Below the pieces are notes generated by a model. That model did no database searches, was not told the origin of the DNA, and worked only from the letters and a program-made list of their open reading frames with translations. From the NCBI GenBank assembly GCA_009929445.1, contig SAAL01000022.1:1-41749 (forward strand): a DNA stretch of 41,749 nucleotides, written 5' to 3'. Source of the stretch: Bacteroidia bacterium (GTDB lineage: Bacteria; Bacteroidota; Bacteroidia; Bacteroidales; Paludibacteraceae). A program made the position numbers and the translations under genes. Each line of letters starts with the position of its first letter. Position 1 is the stretch's first letter. Below, piece by piece: positions 34,368-41,749 of this stretch.

Positions 34368-35351
34368 CTAATTCTGTGTCAGTAATCTGACATTTTCAGC
34401 TATTTCATCCCAGGTTTCTTTCGCCATTTTGGTGCCCACTACTTCCACCACCCGCGAAGAAACGAGTGAACCGATTTTACCACACACCTCCAGCGGATAA
34501 CTGTTGGCCAGTCCAAACAAAAATCCTGCAGCATAAAAGTCACCGGCACCGGTTGTGTCCACACTTTTCACTTGATGGGGCTCGATGTCATAAAAATCAG
34601 TACCGGATTGGATCAGGGAGCCGTCTTTTCCAATTTTCACTACTGCTATACGGCACATTTGGGCCATATCACGGACTGCTTCTGCCGGTTTTTTGCCTGT
34701 AAACGCCATCGCTTCTTCTTCATTTGCAAATATGATATCCACATATTTTTCAATAATTTCATGCAGAAATTCGAGATTTTCATTCACTACGTTGAAGCTG
34801 GCCAAATCAATGGAGGTTATTAGGCCGGCATCTTTCGCCATTTTCAGTGCAGTACGAATCAAATCATGGTCCTGTACCAGATAACCTTCGATATGGAAAA
34901 AATGATAGCCCTCAAAAAAATGCTGGTTTATATCACCGGCATTCAGTTCGCTGGCTGCACCCAGAAAAGTGCAGAGTGTACGTTCGCTATCCGGTGAGAC
35001 CAGGATTGTGCAATGTCCTGAGGGCGTTTTACTTTTCTGCATGTAGGGTGTCACTCCGTTCTCAAGACTGTTGAGAGCGAAAAACCTGCCTATTTCGTCG
35101 TCGCTGATTTTCCCTATGAATCCGCTTTCAATACCCAGTTTCGATATTCCATTGATGGTGTTGGAGGCCGATCCTCCGGTTGCCATCGTAGCCGATCCGG
35201 GTGTAAAATGTGATTTTATCACCTCAGACTGTGTGTTTTCGATTAATTGCATACCGCCTTTAACCAGATTGAGTTTACTCAGTATATCATCGTTCTCAAT
35301 CCGAAACAGTATGTCTGTCAGGGCGTTGCCCATTCCTAATACTTTCTTCAT
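34368..35351 (-). CDS. PfkB family sugar/nucleoside kinase (adenosine kinase-like)
   Basis: A 327-residue ribokinase-fold enzyme. The N-terminal GNALTDILF and the GGSASNTINGISKLG glycine motif (about 59-73) bind substrate. The C-terminal DTTGAGDFYAAGFLFGL (from residue 265) holds the catalytic base Asp271 and the anion hole. The NEEEAMAFTG block around 210 is typical of the family. Bacteroidetes proteins of this type are usually labelled adenosine or ribokinase-like kinases. The sugar or nucleoside cannot be fixed from sequence alone. It is monocistronic, with a promoter box overlapping the tRNA-Asn promoter region and a long inverted repeat at its 3' end. Confidence 0.9.
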   Translation of the reverse strand: MKKVLGMGNALTDILFRIENDDILSKLNLVKGGMQLIENTQSEVIKSHFTPGSATMATGGSASNTINGISKLGIESGFIGKISDDEIGRFFALNSLENGVTPYMQKSKTPSGHCTILVSPDSERTLCTFLGAASELNAGDINQHFFEGYHFFHIEGYLVQDHDLIRTALKMAKDAGLITSIDLASFNVVNENLEFLHEIIEKYVDIIFANEEEAMAFTGKKPAEAVRDMAQMCRIAVVKIGKDGSLIQSGTDFYDIEPHQVKSVDTTGAGDFYAAGFLFGLANSYPLEVCGKIGSLVSSRVVEVVGTKMAKETWDEIAENVRLLTQN

Positions 35352-35374
35352 GTAATTTTTTGTTATTTTTTTTA

Positions 35375-35382
35375 CAAAGATA
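35375..35382 (-). promoter_or_regulatory. Candidate -7 box for the PfkB kinase gene
   Basis: The minus strand reads TATCTTTG, 24 nt before the start codon. It abuts the -33 element of the divergent tRNA-Asn promoter. Confidence 0.45.
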
Positions 35383-35413
35383 TTGTATATTTCAAAAATA
35401 TCCGTTACTTTTG
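35382..35413 (+). promoter_or_regulatory. tRNA-Asn promoter
   Basis: ATTG at 35382-35385 and TACTTTTG at 35406-35413 with a 20-nt spacer. The mature tRNA begins 29 nt after the -7 box. Confidence 0.6.
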
Positions 35414-35441
35414 CATTCGCATTTGAAAAAATGTGGAAAAT

Positions 35442-35515
35442 TCTTCCTTAGCTCAGTCGGTTAGAGCATCTGACTGTTAATCAGAGGGTCCTTGGTTCAA
35501 GTCCAAGAGGGAGAG
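35442..35515 (+). tRNA. tRNA-Asn (anticodon GTT)
   Basis: A 74-nt cloverleaf. The acceptor stem TCTTCCT/AGGGAGA has one T-G pair; the D-stem is GCTC/GAGC. The anticodon stem is TCTGA/TCAGA with loop CTGTTAA and anticodon GTT at 35476-35478. The T-stem is CTTGG/CCAAG with loop TTCAAGT. The discriminator base is G, as expected for Asn. The 3' CCA is not encoded (CAA follows). Confidence 0.97.
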
Positions 35516-35520
35516 CAAAG

Positions 35521-35547
35521 AAGAGCTGTTACAATACAGCTCTTTTA
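35521..35547 (+). terminator. Rho-independent terminator after tRNA-Asn
   Basis: 9-bp perfect stem AAGAGCTGT/ACAGCTCTT with a 6-nt loop, then T residues, 5 nt past the tRNA. Confidence 0.85.
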
Positions 35548-35580
35548 TGTTTTTAAAGCATTCTCAGTGCAAGTTGGACA

Positions 35581-36987
35581 CTAAAAATGACTTGATCCGT
35601 CAAAGCAGTGGGTACACAGTTTTTCTTTCGGCAGCCCGATTGCTTCTACCAAATCTTCTATTTTCTGAAATCTCAGTGTTGTAAGGCCGAGGTTTTCGCG
35701 GATTTTATCGACCATCGCAGCATATTTTTCAGAACCTGCATCGGAGTACTCTTTCATATTCACGTTCTCTGTTCCCTCCAGTTCTTTTACTGCTTTGTGA
35801 GTAGCCAGTTCCATGCTGGAGCGCGACCTGCTGAAATTCAGAAACTCACACGGATAGGTAAGCGGCGGACACGCTATACGCATGTTAACTTCTTTTATAC
35901 CGGCTTCGTGCAGGTCGCGGACGTTGTCTTTCAGTTGAGTGCCGCGTACAATGGAATCGTCCAGAAAAATTCCTTTTTTATTCTCAATGATGGATTTGTT
36001 GGGCAGAAGTTTCATTTTTGCCACCAGCTCGCGCATGTGCTGACTTTGAGGCATGAAACTTCGTGGCCAGGTGGGAGTGTATTTGGTGTACGGACGTTTG
36101 AACGGCAAGCCTCTTGCGTGGCTGTAGCCCACGGCATGACCTACTCCCGAGTCGGGTATGCCGGCAACAAAATCGGCTTCTATCGGATCATTTTTTGCTA
36201 ATGCTGCTCCGCACCTGTAGCGTGTTTCCTCTACGTTTATTCCTTCGTAGAATGAGGGAGGATACCCGTAATACACCCACAGGAAAGAGCAGATTTGCAT
36301 TTCTACGTTGGGTTTGCGCAGTTGTTCCCAGCCTTCGGCGGTAAGTTTTACAATTTCGCCCGGACCCAGGTATTTTTCAGTCTCATAACCGAGATTGGAG
36401 AAAGAGCAGGTTTCGAATGCAGCTGCACAAGCATTCTTTTTTTTACCTATCACAACCGGAGTTCGTCCCAGTTTATCGCGTGCCGCAATTATGCCGTTTT
36501 CGGTAAGTATGAGCATGGAGCACGAGCCCTTCACTTTTTCAAAAACATTCTCTATCCCCGACACAAAATCGTTTCCTTCGGCTATGAGCATGGAAATGAG
36601 TTCAGTGGGATTTACAGTACCCTGACTCGTCTCTGAAAATGTGTGGTGTAGTTTCAGAAAATGTTCTTCCAGGTCATTGATATTAATAATCCGGCTTACT
36701 GTTGCCACTCCGAAACGTCCGAAGTGGGAGTTTACTACCATGGGCTGGGCTTCGGAATCGCTGATGACTCCAATTCCGCAGTTACCTGCAAACCCTTTGA
36801 TGTCGTTTTCGAATTTATTCCGGAAATATCCATCTTCCAGACTGTGAATAGCGCGCTGAAAGCCATTTTTTCCCGAAAAAAATGCAATGCCGGCTCTTTT
36901 TGTACCGAGGTGAGAATGATAGTCGGTGCCATAAAACACATCATCTACACAATCATTTTTTGATATACTCCCAAAAAATCCACTCAT
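35581..36987 (-). CDS. PurF-like amidophosphoribosyltransferase paralogue lacking the catalytic Cys
   Basis: A 468-residue protein collinear with glutamine PRPP amidotransferase (first step of purine synthesis). The phosphoribosyltransferase half looks intact: the PRPP loop FLDDSIVRGT is at 341-350 and IPDSGVG near 277. Cysteines 233, 380, 458 and 461 (the last two as CTHC) match the four Fe-S ligands of the Bacillus-type enzyme (numbering from memory). The glutaminase half is odd. It begins MSGFFGS instead of MCGI(V/F)G, so the Ntn nucleophile Cys is Ser, and the usual NGN-type loop reads NSHFGRFG. Glutamine-dependent activity is therefore doubtful (inference). I leave the gene symbol empty, since a canonical purF probably exists elsewhere. 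It lies 147 nt downstream of pheT, past a terminator. Confidence 0.88.
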   Translation of the reverse strand: MSGFFGSISKNDCVDDVFYGTDYHSHLGTKRAGIAFFSGKNGFQRAIHSLEDGYFRNKFENDIKGFAGNCGIGVISDSEAQPMVVNSHFGRFGVATVSRIININDLEEHFLKLHHTFSETSQGTVNPTELISMLIAEGNDFVSGIENVFEKVKGSCSMLILTENGIIAARDKLGRTPVVIGKKKNACAAAFETCSFSNLGYETEKYLGPGEIVKLTAEGWEQLRKPNVEMQICSFLWVYYGYPPSFYEGINVEETRYRCGAALAKNDPIEADFVAGIPDSGVGHAVGYSHARGLPFKRPYTKYTPTWPRSFMPQSQHMRELVAKMKLLPNKSIIENKKGIFLDDSIVRGTQLKDNVRDLHEAGIKEVNMRIACPPLTYPCEFLNFSRSRSSMELATHKAVKELEGTENVNMKEYSDAGSEKYAAMVDKIRENLGLTTLRFQKIEDLVEAIGLPKEKLCTHCFDGSSHF

Positions 36988-37087
36988 TTGAATAAATTAA
37001 TAATATTATTGTATCAGATTACCGAAATTTAACAGGCGAATTGCAACGAAAATGTAATTGGAAATTGTATTTCAGGTGTAAAACGAA

Positions 37088-37118
37088 AATTTGCGAAGCT
37101 GATTTAGCCCCGCAAATT
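37088..37118 (-). terminator. Rho-independent terminator after pheT
   Basis: Stem AATTTGCG/CGCAAATT with an inner GCT/AGC hairpin. On the minus strand it continues into TTTTCGTTTT. It starts 16 nt past the pheT stop. Confidence 0.7.
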
Positions 37119-37134
37119 GTTTTTAAAAGTAAAC

Positions 37135-39597
37135 TTAACTCCTTAATCTGGCATTCAGTTTCGATTCAATGTTCTTTTGGATATTCTTCATTGTGCCGTC
37201 TATGATGCTGTCTGTGAGTGTTTTGTTTTCATCCTGCAAAATAAAACTGATGGCATACGATTTTTTCCCCGGTTCAAGGTTTTTACCTTCATACACATCA
37301 AACAGACTTACTTTTTTCAGAATTCTCCGCTCGGTTTCGAATGCTGTGTTTTCAATCTCCGCAAAAGTAATATTTGTATCAAGCAGGAATGCCAAATCAC
37401 GCCTTACTTCAGGGAATTTTGGTAACTCTTTGTATTTTACGTCGTTTGTGTTCAGCGTTTGTAACAGGTTAGTCCAGTAGATATCAGCAAAAAACACTTC
37501 TGCTTCAATGTCGGATGATTTTTTTGCCGCATCACTTACGATGCCGAACGTGCAGAGGAGTTTCTTGTTTGGAGAATAAATGCTCATCGCTTCGGTGAAA
37601 ATGTCGGATGAGTATTCTGCAGTTTTTAATTTCTGTAAATCAAAACCGAGACGTACAAGGATATTTTCAACGTAAGCTTTCAGCTCATAGATGCTTGATT
37701 TTTGTGAACCATTAATCCAGCTATCCGAATATTTATTGCCTGTTAACCATATTCCAAGGTGATAATCTTCGTTGTAAGCCGACAGCACCTGGTCGTCTGT
37801 TTTTTTGCCGGCAAGATATTGGTAGCAATTTCCGAATTCATACAGTTTCAGATCGGCATTGCGGTGGTTCGTGTTGCGCGAAATGTTTTCCAAACCTCCG
37901 AAAAGCAAAGTCTGACGCAATACACTCAGATCTGAACTGAGCGGATTCATTATTTTTACACACTCATTTTCGGGGTATGAAGTCAGTTTTCCGTAATAAC
38001 CGATTTTGGTGAGCGAATTATTCAACACTTCGTTGAAACCCTGAGCTGTAAGTTGTTCTGAAACGATGATCTGTAGTTTGTGGCTGTCGGGTTTTTTCAC
38101 AAAACTCAAGGTCGAAACCAGGTTATCGCCAATTTCAACGTTGTTGTATCCGTAAATACGCAGAATATCCTCTATTACATCCACATCACGCTGCACATCG
38201 ACACGGTATGCCGGAACTTTCAGCTGATAAGCATCATCTGTATCGGCTGTTACTTCCATTTCAAGTCCTTTCAGGATTTTCAGGATGTTTTCCCGGCCAA
38301 TTTTTTTGCCAATCAGGTTATCAATTTTATTTTTCTTAACAGTAACCTCAAATGGTTGTACAGGATTGGGATATTCATCCACAATTTCGCTGGAAATGAT
38401 TCCTCCGGCCACTTCCTGTATGAGCATTGCTGCTCTTTTCAGTGCATAAATAGTCATTTCAGGATCGCAACCACGTTCGAATCGGAAAGATGCATCCGTA
38501 TTCAAACCATGACGGCGGGCAGTTTTGCGGATACTTACAGGATTGAAATAGGCACTTTCAAGGAATACTTTCGAGGTGTTTTCGGTCACTCCCGAATCAA
38601 AACCGCCAAATACACCACCTATACACATGGGTACATCCCCGTTGCATATCATCAGATCGTCCGGATTCAGTTTTCTTTCGGTGCCTTCGAGGGTTGTAAA
38701 AGGAGTGCCATCCGGCAGATTTTTTACCCTTACTTCGCCGCTGGTAATTTTATCAGCATCAAAAGCATGCAAGGGTTGACCCAATTCATGTAAAATAAAG
38801 TTGGTAATATCCACCACGTTGTTGATAGGCCTTGACCCGATTGCCAGGAGGCGTTGCTTGAGCCAGTCGGGTGATTCTTTCACTGAAATTCCCGAGATTG
38901 TCAGCGCTGAGTAACGCGGACAGGCTTCGGTGTTTTCAATTTTTACGGGAATGGACAAAACGGTATTATTTATTTTGAAACCATCTATCGACGGTTTGGT
39001 GAGTTTTACAGTTTCATCATGCAGCGTAAAATAAGCAGCCAGGTCGCGGGCCACTCCGTAATGCGAAACAGCATCGGCGCGATTGGGCGTAATATCCACT
39101 TCAATAAGTGTATCGTTTTTTATCCCAAAGAATTCGCTGGCCAAAGTACCGGGTTTTGCATCTGCCGGAAGCACCATGATGCCATCGTGACTGGTTCCGA
39201 GACCGATTTCATCTTCAGCGCAAATCATTCCGTGAGATTCTACGCCCCTGATTTTTGATTTTTTAATTGTGAAACTTTCATCGCCCGAATAAAGTTTTGT
39301 ACCGATTGTAGCAACCACCACTTTTTGTCCGGCAGCCACATTGGGAGCACCGCAGACTATTTGTAAAGGTTCACCTGTTCCCACATTTACTGTCGTAACG
39401 CTCAGGTGATCTGAGTTTTCATGTCTGGAGCAGGTAATTACTTCACCAATCACCAATCCTTCCATGCCGCCCTTTACAGTCTGGATTTCTTCAACACCAC
39501 CCACTTCAAGTCCTATGGAGGTGAGAATCTGTGCAAGTTTTTCTGGTGATACATTAATATTAATGTATTCTTTGAGCCAATTATACGAAATATTCAT
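37135..39597 (-). CDS. pheT: Phenylalanine-tRNA ligase beta subunit
   Basis: The 820-residue beta chain of the alpha2-beta2 synthetase that charges tRNA-Phe. Domains in order: an N-terminal part with a tRNA-binding/OB fold (about 40-155; GEVITCSRHENSDHLSVTTVNVGTGEPLQIVCGAPNVAAGQKV), the B3/B4 editing region (about 210-400; PRYSALTISGI, SRPINNVVDITNFILHELGQPLHAFD), and B5 with DVQRDVDVIEDILRIYGYNN. The catalytic-like core follows, and then the C-terminal ferredoxin-like anticodon-binding domain ending SIIDGTMKNIQKNIESKLNARLRS. The full domain set is present. pheS is not adjacent. A TACCTTTG box 104-111 nt upstream implies a leader of roughly 95 nt. Confidence 0.97.
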   Translation of the reverse strand: MNISYNWLKEYININVSPEKLAQILTSIGLEVGGVEEIQTVKGGMEGLVIGEVITCSRHENSDHLSVTTVNVGTGEPLQIVCGAPNVAAGQKVVVATIGTKLYSGDESFTIKKSKIRGVESHGMICAEDEIGLGTSHDGIMVLPADAKPGTLASEFFGIKNDTLIEVDITPNRADAVSHYGVARDLAAYFTLHDETVKLTKPSIDGFKINNTVLSIPVKIENTEACPRYSALTISGISVKESPDWLKQRLLAIGSRPINNVVDITNFILHELGQPLHAFDADKITSGEVRVKNLPDGTPFTTLEGTERKLNPDDLMICNGDVPMCIGGVFGGFDSGVTENTSKVFLESAYFNPVSIRKTARRHGLNTDASFRFERGCDPEMTIYALKRAAMLIQEVAGGIISSEIVDEYPNPVQPFEVTVKKNKIDNLIGKKIGRENILKILKGLEMEVTADTDDAYQLKVPAYRVDVQRDVDVIEDILRIYGYNNVEIGDNLVSTLSFVKKPDSHKLQIIVSEQLTAQGFNEVLNNSLTKIGYYGKLTSYPENECVKIMNPLSSDLSVLRQTLLFGGLENISRNTNHRNADLKLYEFGNCYQYLAGKKTDDQVLSAYNEDYHLGIWLTGNKYSDSWINGSQKSSIYELKAYVENILVRLGFDLQKLKTAEYSSDIFTEAMSIYSPNKKLLCTFGIVSDAAKKSSDIEAEVFFADIYWTNLLQTLNTNDVKYKELPKFPEVRRDLAFLLDTNITFAEIENTAFETERRILKKVSLFDVYEGKNLEPGKKSYAISFILQDENKTLTDSIIDGTMKNIQKNIESKLNARLRS

Positions 39598-39700
39598 TTT
39601 AATTCTTTTACTATTAGATGTTTATACTGGCCGACGACAAATTTTCAGACCTTTGTAATCTCGATGCATCATCCCGGTGCCTGTACCACGAAATATTTCG

Positions 39701-39708
39701 CAAAGGTA
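39701..39708 (-). promoter_or_regulatory. Candidate -7 box for pheT
   Basis: The minus strand reads TACCTTTGCG, a consensus -7 box. The roughly 95-nt leader has a 16-codon open frame (starting MMHRDYKG) without any Phe codon, so a classical phe attenuator is not supported. Confidence 0.5.
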
Positions 39709-39804
39709 CTTATTTTTTCTCTTTTCAGCGTTTAGTGCTTTTCAAAAAGATAATAATTAAGTCAAAAAATATTGCACAAACTTTTTAATTGTGTGTAATT
39801 TTAG

Positions 39805-39812
39805 TATTTTTG
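39805..39812 (+). promoter_or_regulatory. Candidate -7 box for the acyl-CoA synthetase gene
   Basis: TATTTTTG, a TAnnTTTG match, 31 nt before the ATG. No -33 match at the expected spacing was found. Confidence 0.45.
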
Positions 39813-39843
39813 TCGAATATATTTTAAAAAATTCAAAAGGATA

Positions 39844-41571
39844 ATGATAAAAGAAAACTTCATTCGCTTATTCGAAGACAGTTTCAGAAAAAACTGGGAT
39901 CTGAATGCATACACGAATTATGGTGAAAATTTAACGCTTACTTATGCGCAGGTAGCTGAAGAAATTGCCCGGCTACATCTCTTATTTGAACAAACGGAGA
40001 TAAAGAAGGATGATAAAATAGCACTAATCGGTAAAAATAACGCCAATTGGGCTATCACATACCTCGCTACAGTAACTTACGGTGCTGTGATAATACCGAT
40101 TTTACAGGATTTTAATCCGAACGATGTGCATCACATTATCAATCATTCGGAGTCAAAAGTGCTGTTCGTAAGCGATTACATCTGGGAAAACCTCGAAGAA
40201 AGCAATCTGAGAACAGTAAAAGCCGTGTATTCACTGTCGGATTTCAGGTTGATAACCCTCGTTAATCAGCCTATTGCCACTTTACTCGAAGAGAGCGAAT
40301 CAAAAGAAAATATTGTTGCTCCACTCAATCCCGGTAAACTTACCAAAGAACATATAACTGAGCTTTTTGATAAAAAATACTCCGACGGATTTCACAAGGA
40401 TTCCGTCAGATATATTGATAAGCCCAATTCGGAACTGGTATGCATCAGCTATACTTCCGGTACAACAGGATTCAGCAAGGGAGTGATGCTTACCGGTAAT
40501 AATTTTGCAGGGAATATCACTTTTGGCATTCGTACCAAACTCCTGGCGCCGGGATTTAAACTGGTTGCATTTCTGCCGCTTGCACATGCTTACGGTTGTG
40601 CTTTTGATTTTCTGACAGCTACCTGTACCGGGAGTCATGTCCATTTTATCGGTCGCACTCCATCAGCCAAAATACTTCTCAATGCCTTCGCCGAAGTGCG
40701 TCCGAATGTAATTTTCTGTGTTCCACTGATTATCGAAAAAATATATAAAAAGCAAATTCAACCCCTGCTCGAAAGACCATCGATGCGCTGGGTACTCAGT
40801 ATCCCGTTTCTGGATCAGACCATCCTGGCACAGATAAGAAAAAAACTGATCGATGCTTTCGGTGGCAATTTCTCCCAGGTAATAGTCGGAGGCGCTCCGT
40901 TGAATGCTGAGGTAGAGGAGTTTTTCAATAAAATTAAGTTTCCCTTCACCGTAGGATACGGAATGACCGAATGTGCACCGCTTATCAGCTATTCGCATAC
41001 CAACGATTTTCTGCCGAAATCAGCCGGAAAAGTGCTGGATATCATGGAAGCAAAAATTGATCGACCCGATCCAAAAACCGGAGTGGGTGAAATATTTGTT
41101 CGGGGTGAAAACGTAATGAAGGGATACTACAAAAACGAAGAATCAACCAAAGAAATACTGGATGATGAGGGTTGGCTGCACACCGGTGACCTGGGAACCA
41201 TCGACGCAAATGGCAATATATTTATTCGCGGACGAAATAAAACCATGATACTGAGCGCAAACGGACAAAACATCTATCCGGAAGAAATTGAAGCCAAATT
41301 AAATAACATGCCTTTTGTGATGGAAAGTTTGGTTATTGATTCAAAAGGAAAACTGATGGCGCTCGTTTGTCCTGATTATGAAGCCGTTGATGCTGAGGGT
41401 TTGAGCCAGGAACAACTTGAGAAAGTGATGGAAGAAAATCGGAAATTGCTGAATTCGTCAGTCGCTGCTTATGAAAGTGTAGCAAAAATTCATCTCTATC
41501 CGCACGAATTTGAAAAAACACCCAAAAAGAGTATAAAAAGATACCTCTATACCACTGCATTTGAATCATAA
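39844..41571 (+). CDS. Long-chain fatty acid-CoA ligase (AMP-forming)
   Basis: A 575-residue adenylate-forming enzyme that activates a carboxylic acid, probably a fatty acid, to its CoA thioester via an acyl-adenylate. The P-loop-like motif YTSGTTGFSKGVMLT starts at residue 203. The A5 motif is GYGMTECAPLISY. The A7/A8 region GWLHTGDLGTIDANGNIFIRGRNKTMI contains the ATP-binding Asp, and the A10-like C-terminal KTPKKSIKRYLY has the catalytic-type lysine region. It is slightly shorter than FadD and has no membrane segment at the N-terminus. It is monocistronic and divergent from pheT. The exact chain length preference cannot be told. Confidence 0.93.
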   Translation: MIKENFIRLFEDSFRKNWDLNAYTNYGENLTLTYAQVAEEIARLHLLFEQTEIKKDDKIALIGKNNANWAITYLATVTYGAVIIPILQDFNPNDVHHIINHSESKVLFVSDYIWENLEESNLRTVKAVYSLSDFRLITLVNQPIATLLEESESKENIVAPLNPGKLTKEHITELFDKKYSDGFHKDSVRYIDKPNSELVCISYTSGTTGFSKGVMLTGNNFAGNITFGIRTKLLAPGFKLVAFLPLAHAYGCAFDFLTATCTGSHVHFIGRTPSAKILLNAFAEVRPNVIFCVPLIIEKIYKKQIQPLLERPSMRWVLSIPFLDQTILAQIRKKLIDAFGGNFSQVIVGGAPLNAEVEEFFNKIKFPFTVGYGMTECAPLISYSHTNDFLPKSAGKVLDIMEAKIDRPDPKTGVGEIFVRGENVMKGYYKNEESTKEILDDEGWLHTGDLGTIDANGNIFIRGRNKTMILSANGQNIYPEEIEAKLNNMPFVMESLVIDSKGKLMALVCPDYEAVDAEGLSQEQLEKVMEENRKLLNSSVAAYESVAKIHLYPHEFEKTPKKSIKRYLYTTAFES

Positions 41572-41600
41572 AAAATATTTATAAAAAAAGTAAAAAAATA

Positions 41601-41634
41601 TTTGTACATGATTACTAAAAATGTTGTACCTTTG
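41601..41634 (+). promoter_or_regulatory. Outward-facing promoter at the window end
   Basis: TTTG at 41601-41604 and TACCTTTG at 41627-41634, spacer 22 nt. It points to a plus-strand gene beyond 41749. The 178 nt after the acyl-CoA synthetase hold no gene. Confidence 0.55.
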
Positions 41635-41714
41635 CACCGTTTTTTAATAATAATTAGTCGACCCTTAAAAAGTCCATAAACATAAGATTATCAGTAAAAT
41701 AAATCTTAAAAGTG

Positions 41715-41745
41715 TTGTGTATATCTGCAAGTTTTAGTATATTTG
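41715..41745 (+). promoter_or_regulatory. Second outward-facing promoter-like sequence
   Basis: TTG at 41715-41717 and TATATTTG at 41738-41745 with a 20-nt spacer, four bases from the window end. The AT-rich context raises the chance of a fortuitous match. Confidence 0.4.
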
Positions 41746-41749
41746 ATGC

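Noticed and set aside
38080..38793. A 237-codon open frame on the plus strand
   Set aside because: It is antisense to pheT and shows no domain or sensible composition.
39598..39700. A phenylalanine attenuator or leader peptide before pheT
   Set aside because: The only short frame in the leader has no Phe codons, and no terminator-like hairpin with a T-tract was seen between promoter box and start.
1..41749. CRISPR array, rRNA, prophage or intact insertion sequence
   Set aside because: No regularly spaced direct repeats, no rRNA-like sequence, and no transposase, integrase or structural phage genes were recognised.

Overview
The window looks like a chromosomal stretch from a member of the Bacteroidetes, most likely Bacteroidales. 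The evidence is the gene families and the promoter style. Typical proteins include a long-form urocanate hydratase, a 458-residue tryptophanase, a PurF-like protein starting MSGFFG, PspC/DUF2807 (GIN) proteins and an OadG-related small subunit. Many start regions carry a TAnnTTTG -7 box, sometimes with a TTG about 20 nt upstream, and few show a Shine-Dalgarno sequence. Genus and species cannot be named from this. Coding density is high and most genes are housekeeping or core metabolism. No rRNA, CRISPR array, phage or intact insertion sequence was seen.

Layout. 1-3124 (minus): histidine degradation, hutH then hutU, with hutU cut by the window edge. 3288-6002 (minus): a MATE exporter and an NhaD sodium/proton antiporter. 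6120-7907 (minus): lepA. 8098-11563 (minus): a probable four-gene transcript (TerC family, DUF368/PopT, OadB, OadG-related) with a promoter-like box at 11630 and a terminator hairpin at 8034-8067. 11818-20737 (plus): uvrA, ppdK and gcvP, each with its own candidate promoter. 20812-30293 (minus): an envelope and efflux block. It holds a SHOCT/DUF4870 membrane protein, an ABC ATPase, two MacB/FtsX-type permeases, a periplasmic adaptor and a TolC-like outer-membrane protein, then PadR, PspC-DUF2807 and DUF2807. 30591-32714 (minus): a PlsC acyltransferase, a decayed four-helix-bundle gene and an EamA transporter. 32828-34204 (plus): tryptophanase. 34368-35351 (minus): a PfkB kinase. 35442-35515 (plus): tRNA-Asn. 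35581-39597 (minus): a PurF-like protein and pheT. 39844-41571 (plus): a long-chain acyl-CoA synthetase. The last 178 bases hold outward-facing promoter-like sequences.

How the genes work together. HutH and HutU are the first two steps of histidine to glutamate. TnaA and GcvP add tryptophan and glycine catabolism, and PpdK links pyruvate and PEP, so the neighbourhood suits an amino-acid-using anaerobe (inference). NhaD, TerC, PopT and OadB/OadG-related share a sodium, alkaline-pH or envelope-energetics theme. The ABC ATPase, permeases, adaptor and TolC form a complete MacAB-TolC-like tripartite exporter. It is followed by a PadR-controlled envelope-stress-like module.

The most unusual items are four. 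First, a PurF homologue has Ser at the position of the catalytic Cys yet keeps the PRPP loop and the apparent Fe-S cysteines. Second, a four-helix-bundle pseudogene with two in-frame stops lies between inverted heptad-type repeats, one of which supplies the C-terminus of the adjacent transporter. Third, a GC-rich intergenic repeat has been read in frame as the N-terminus of an ABC permease. Fourth, there is the sodium/alkaline-pH gene cluster. I found no clearly new multi-gene system.
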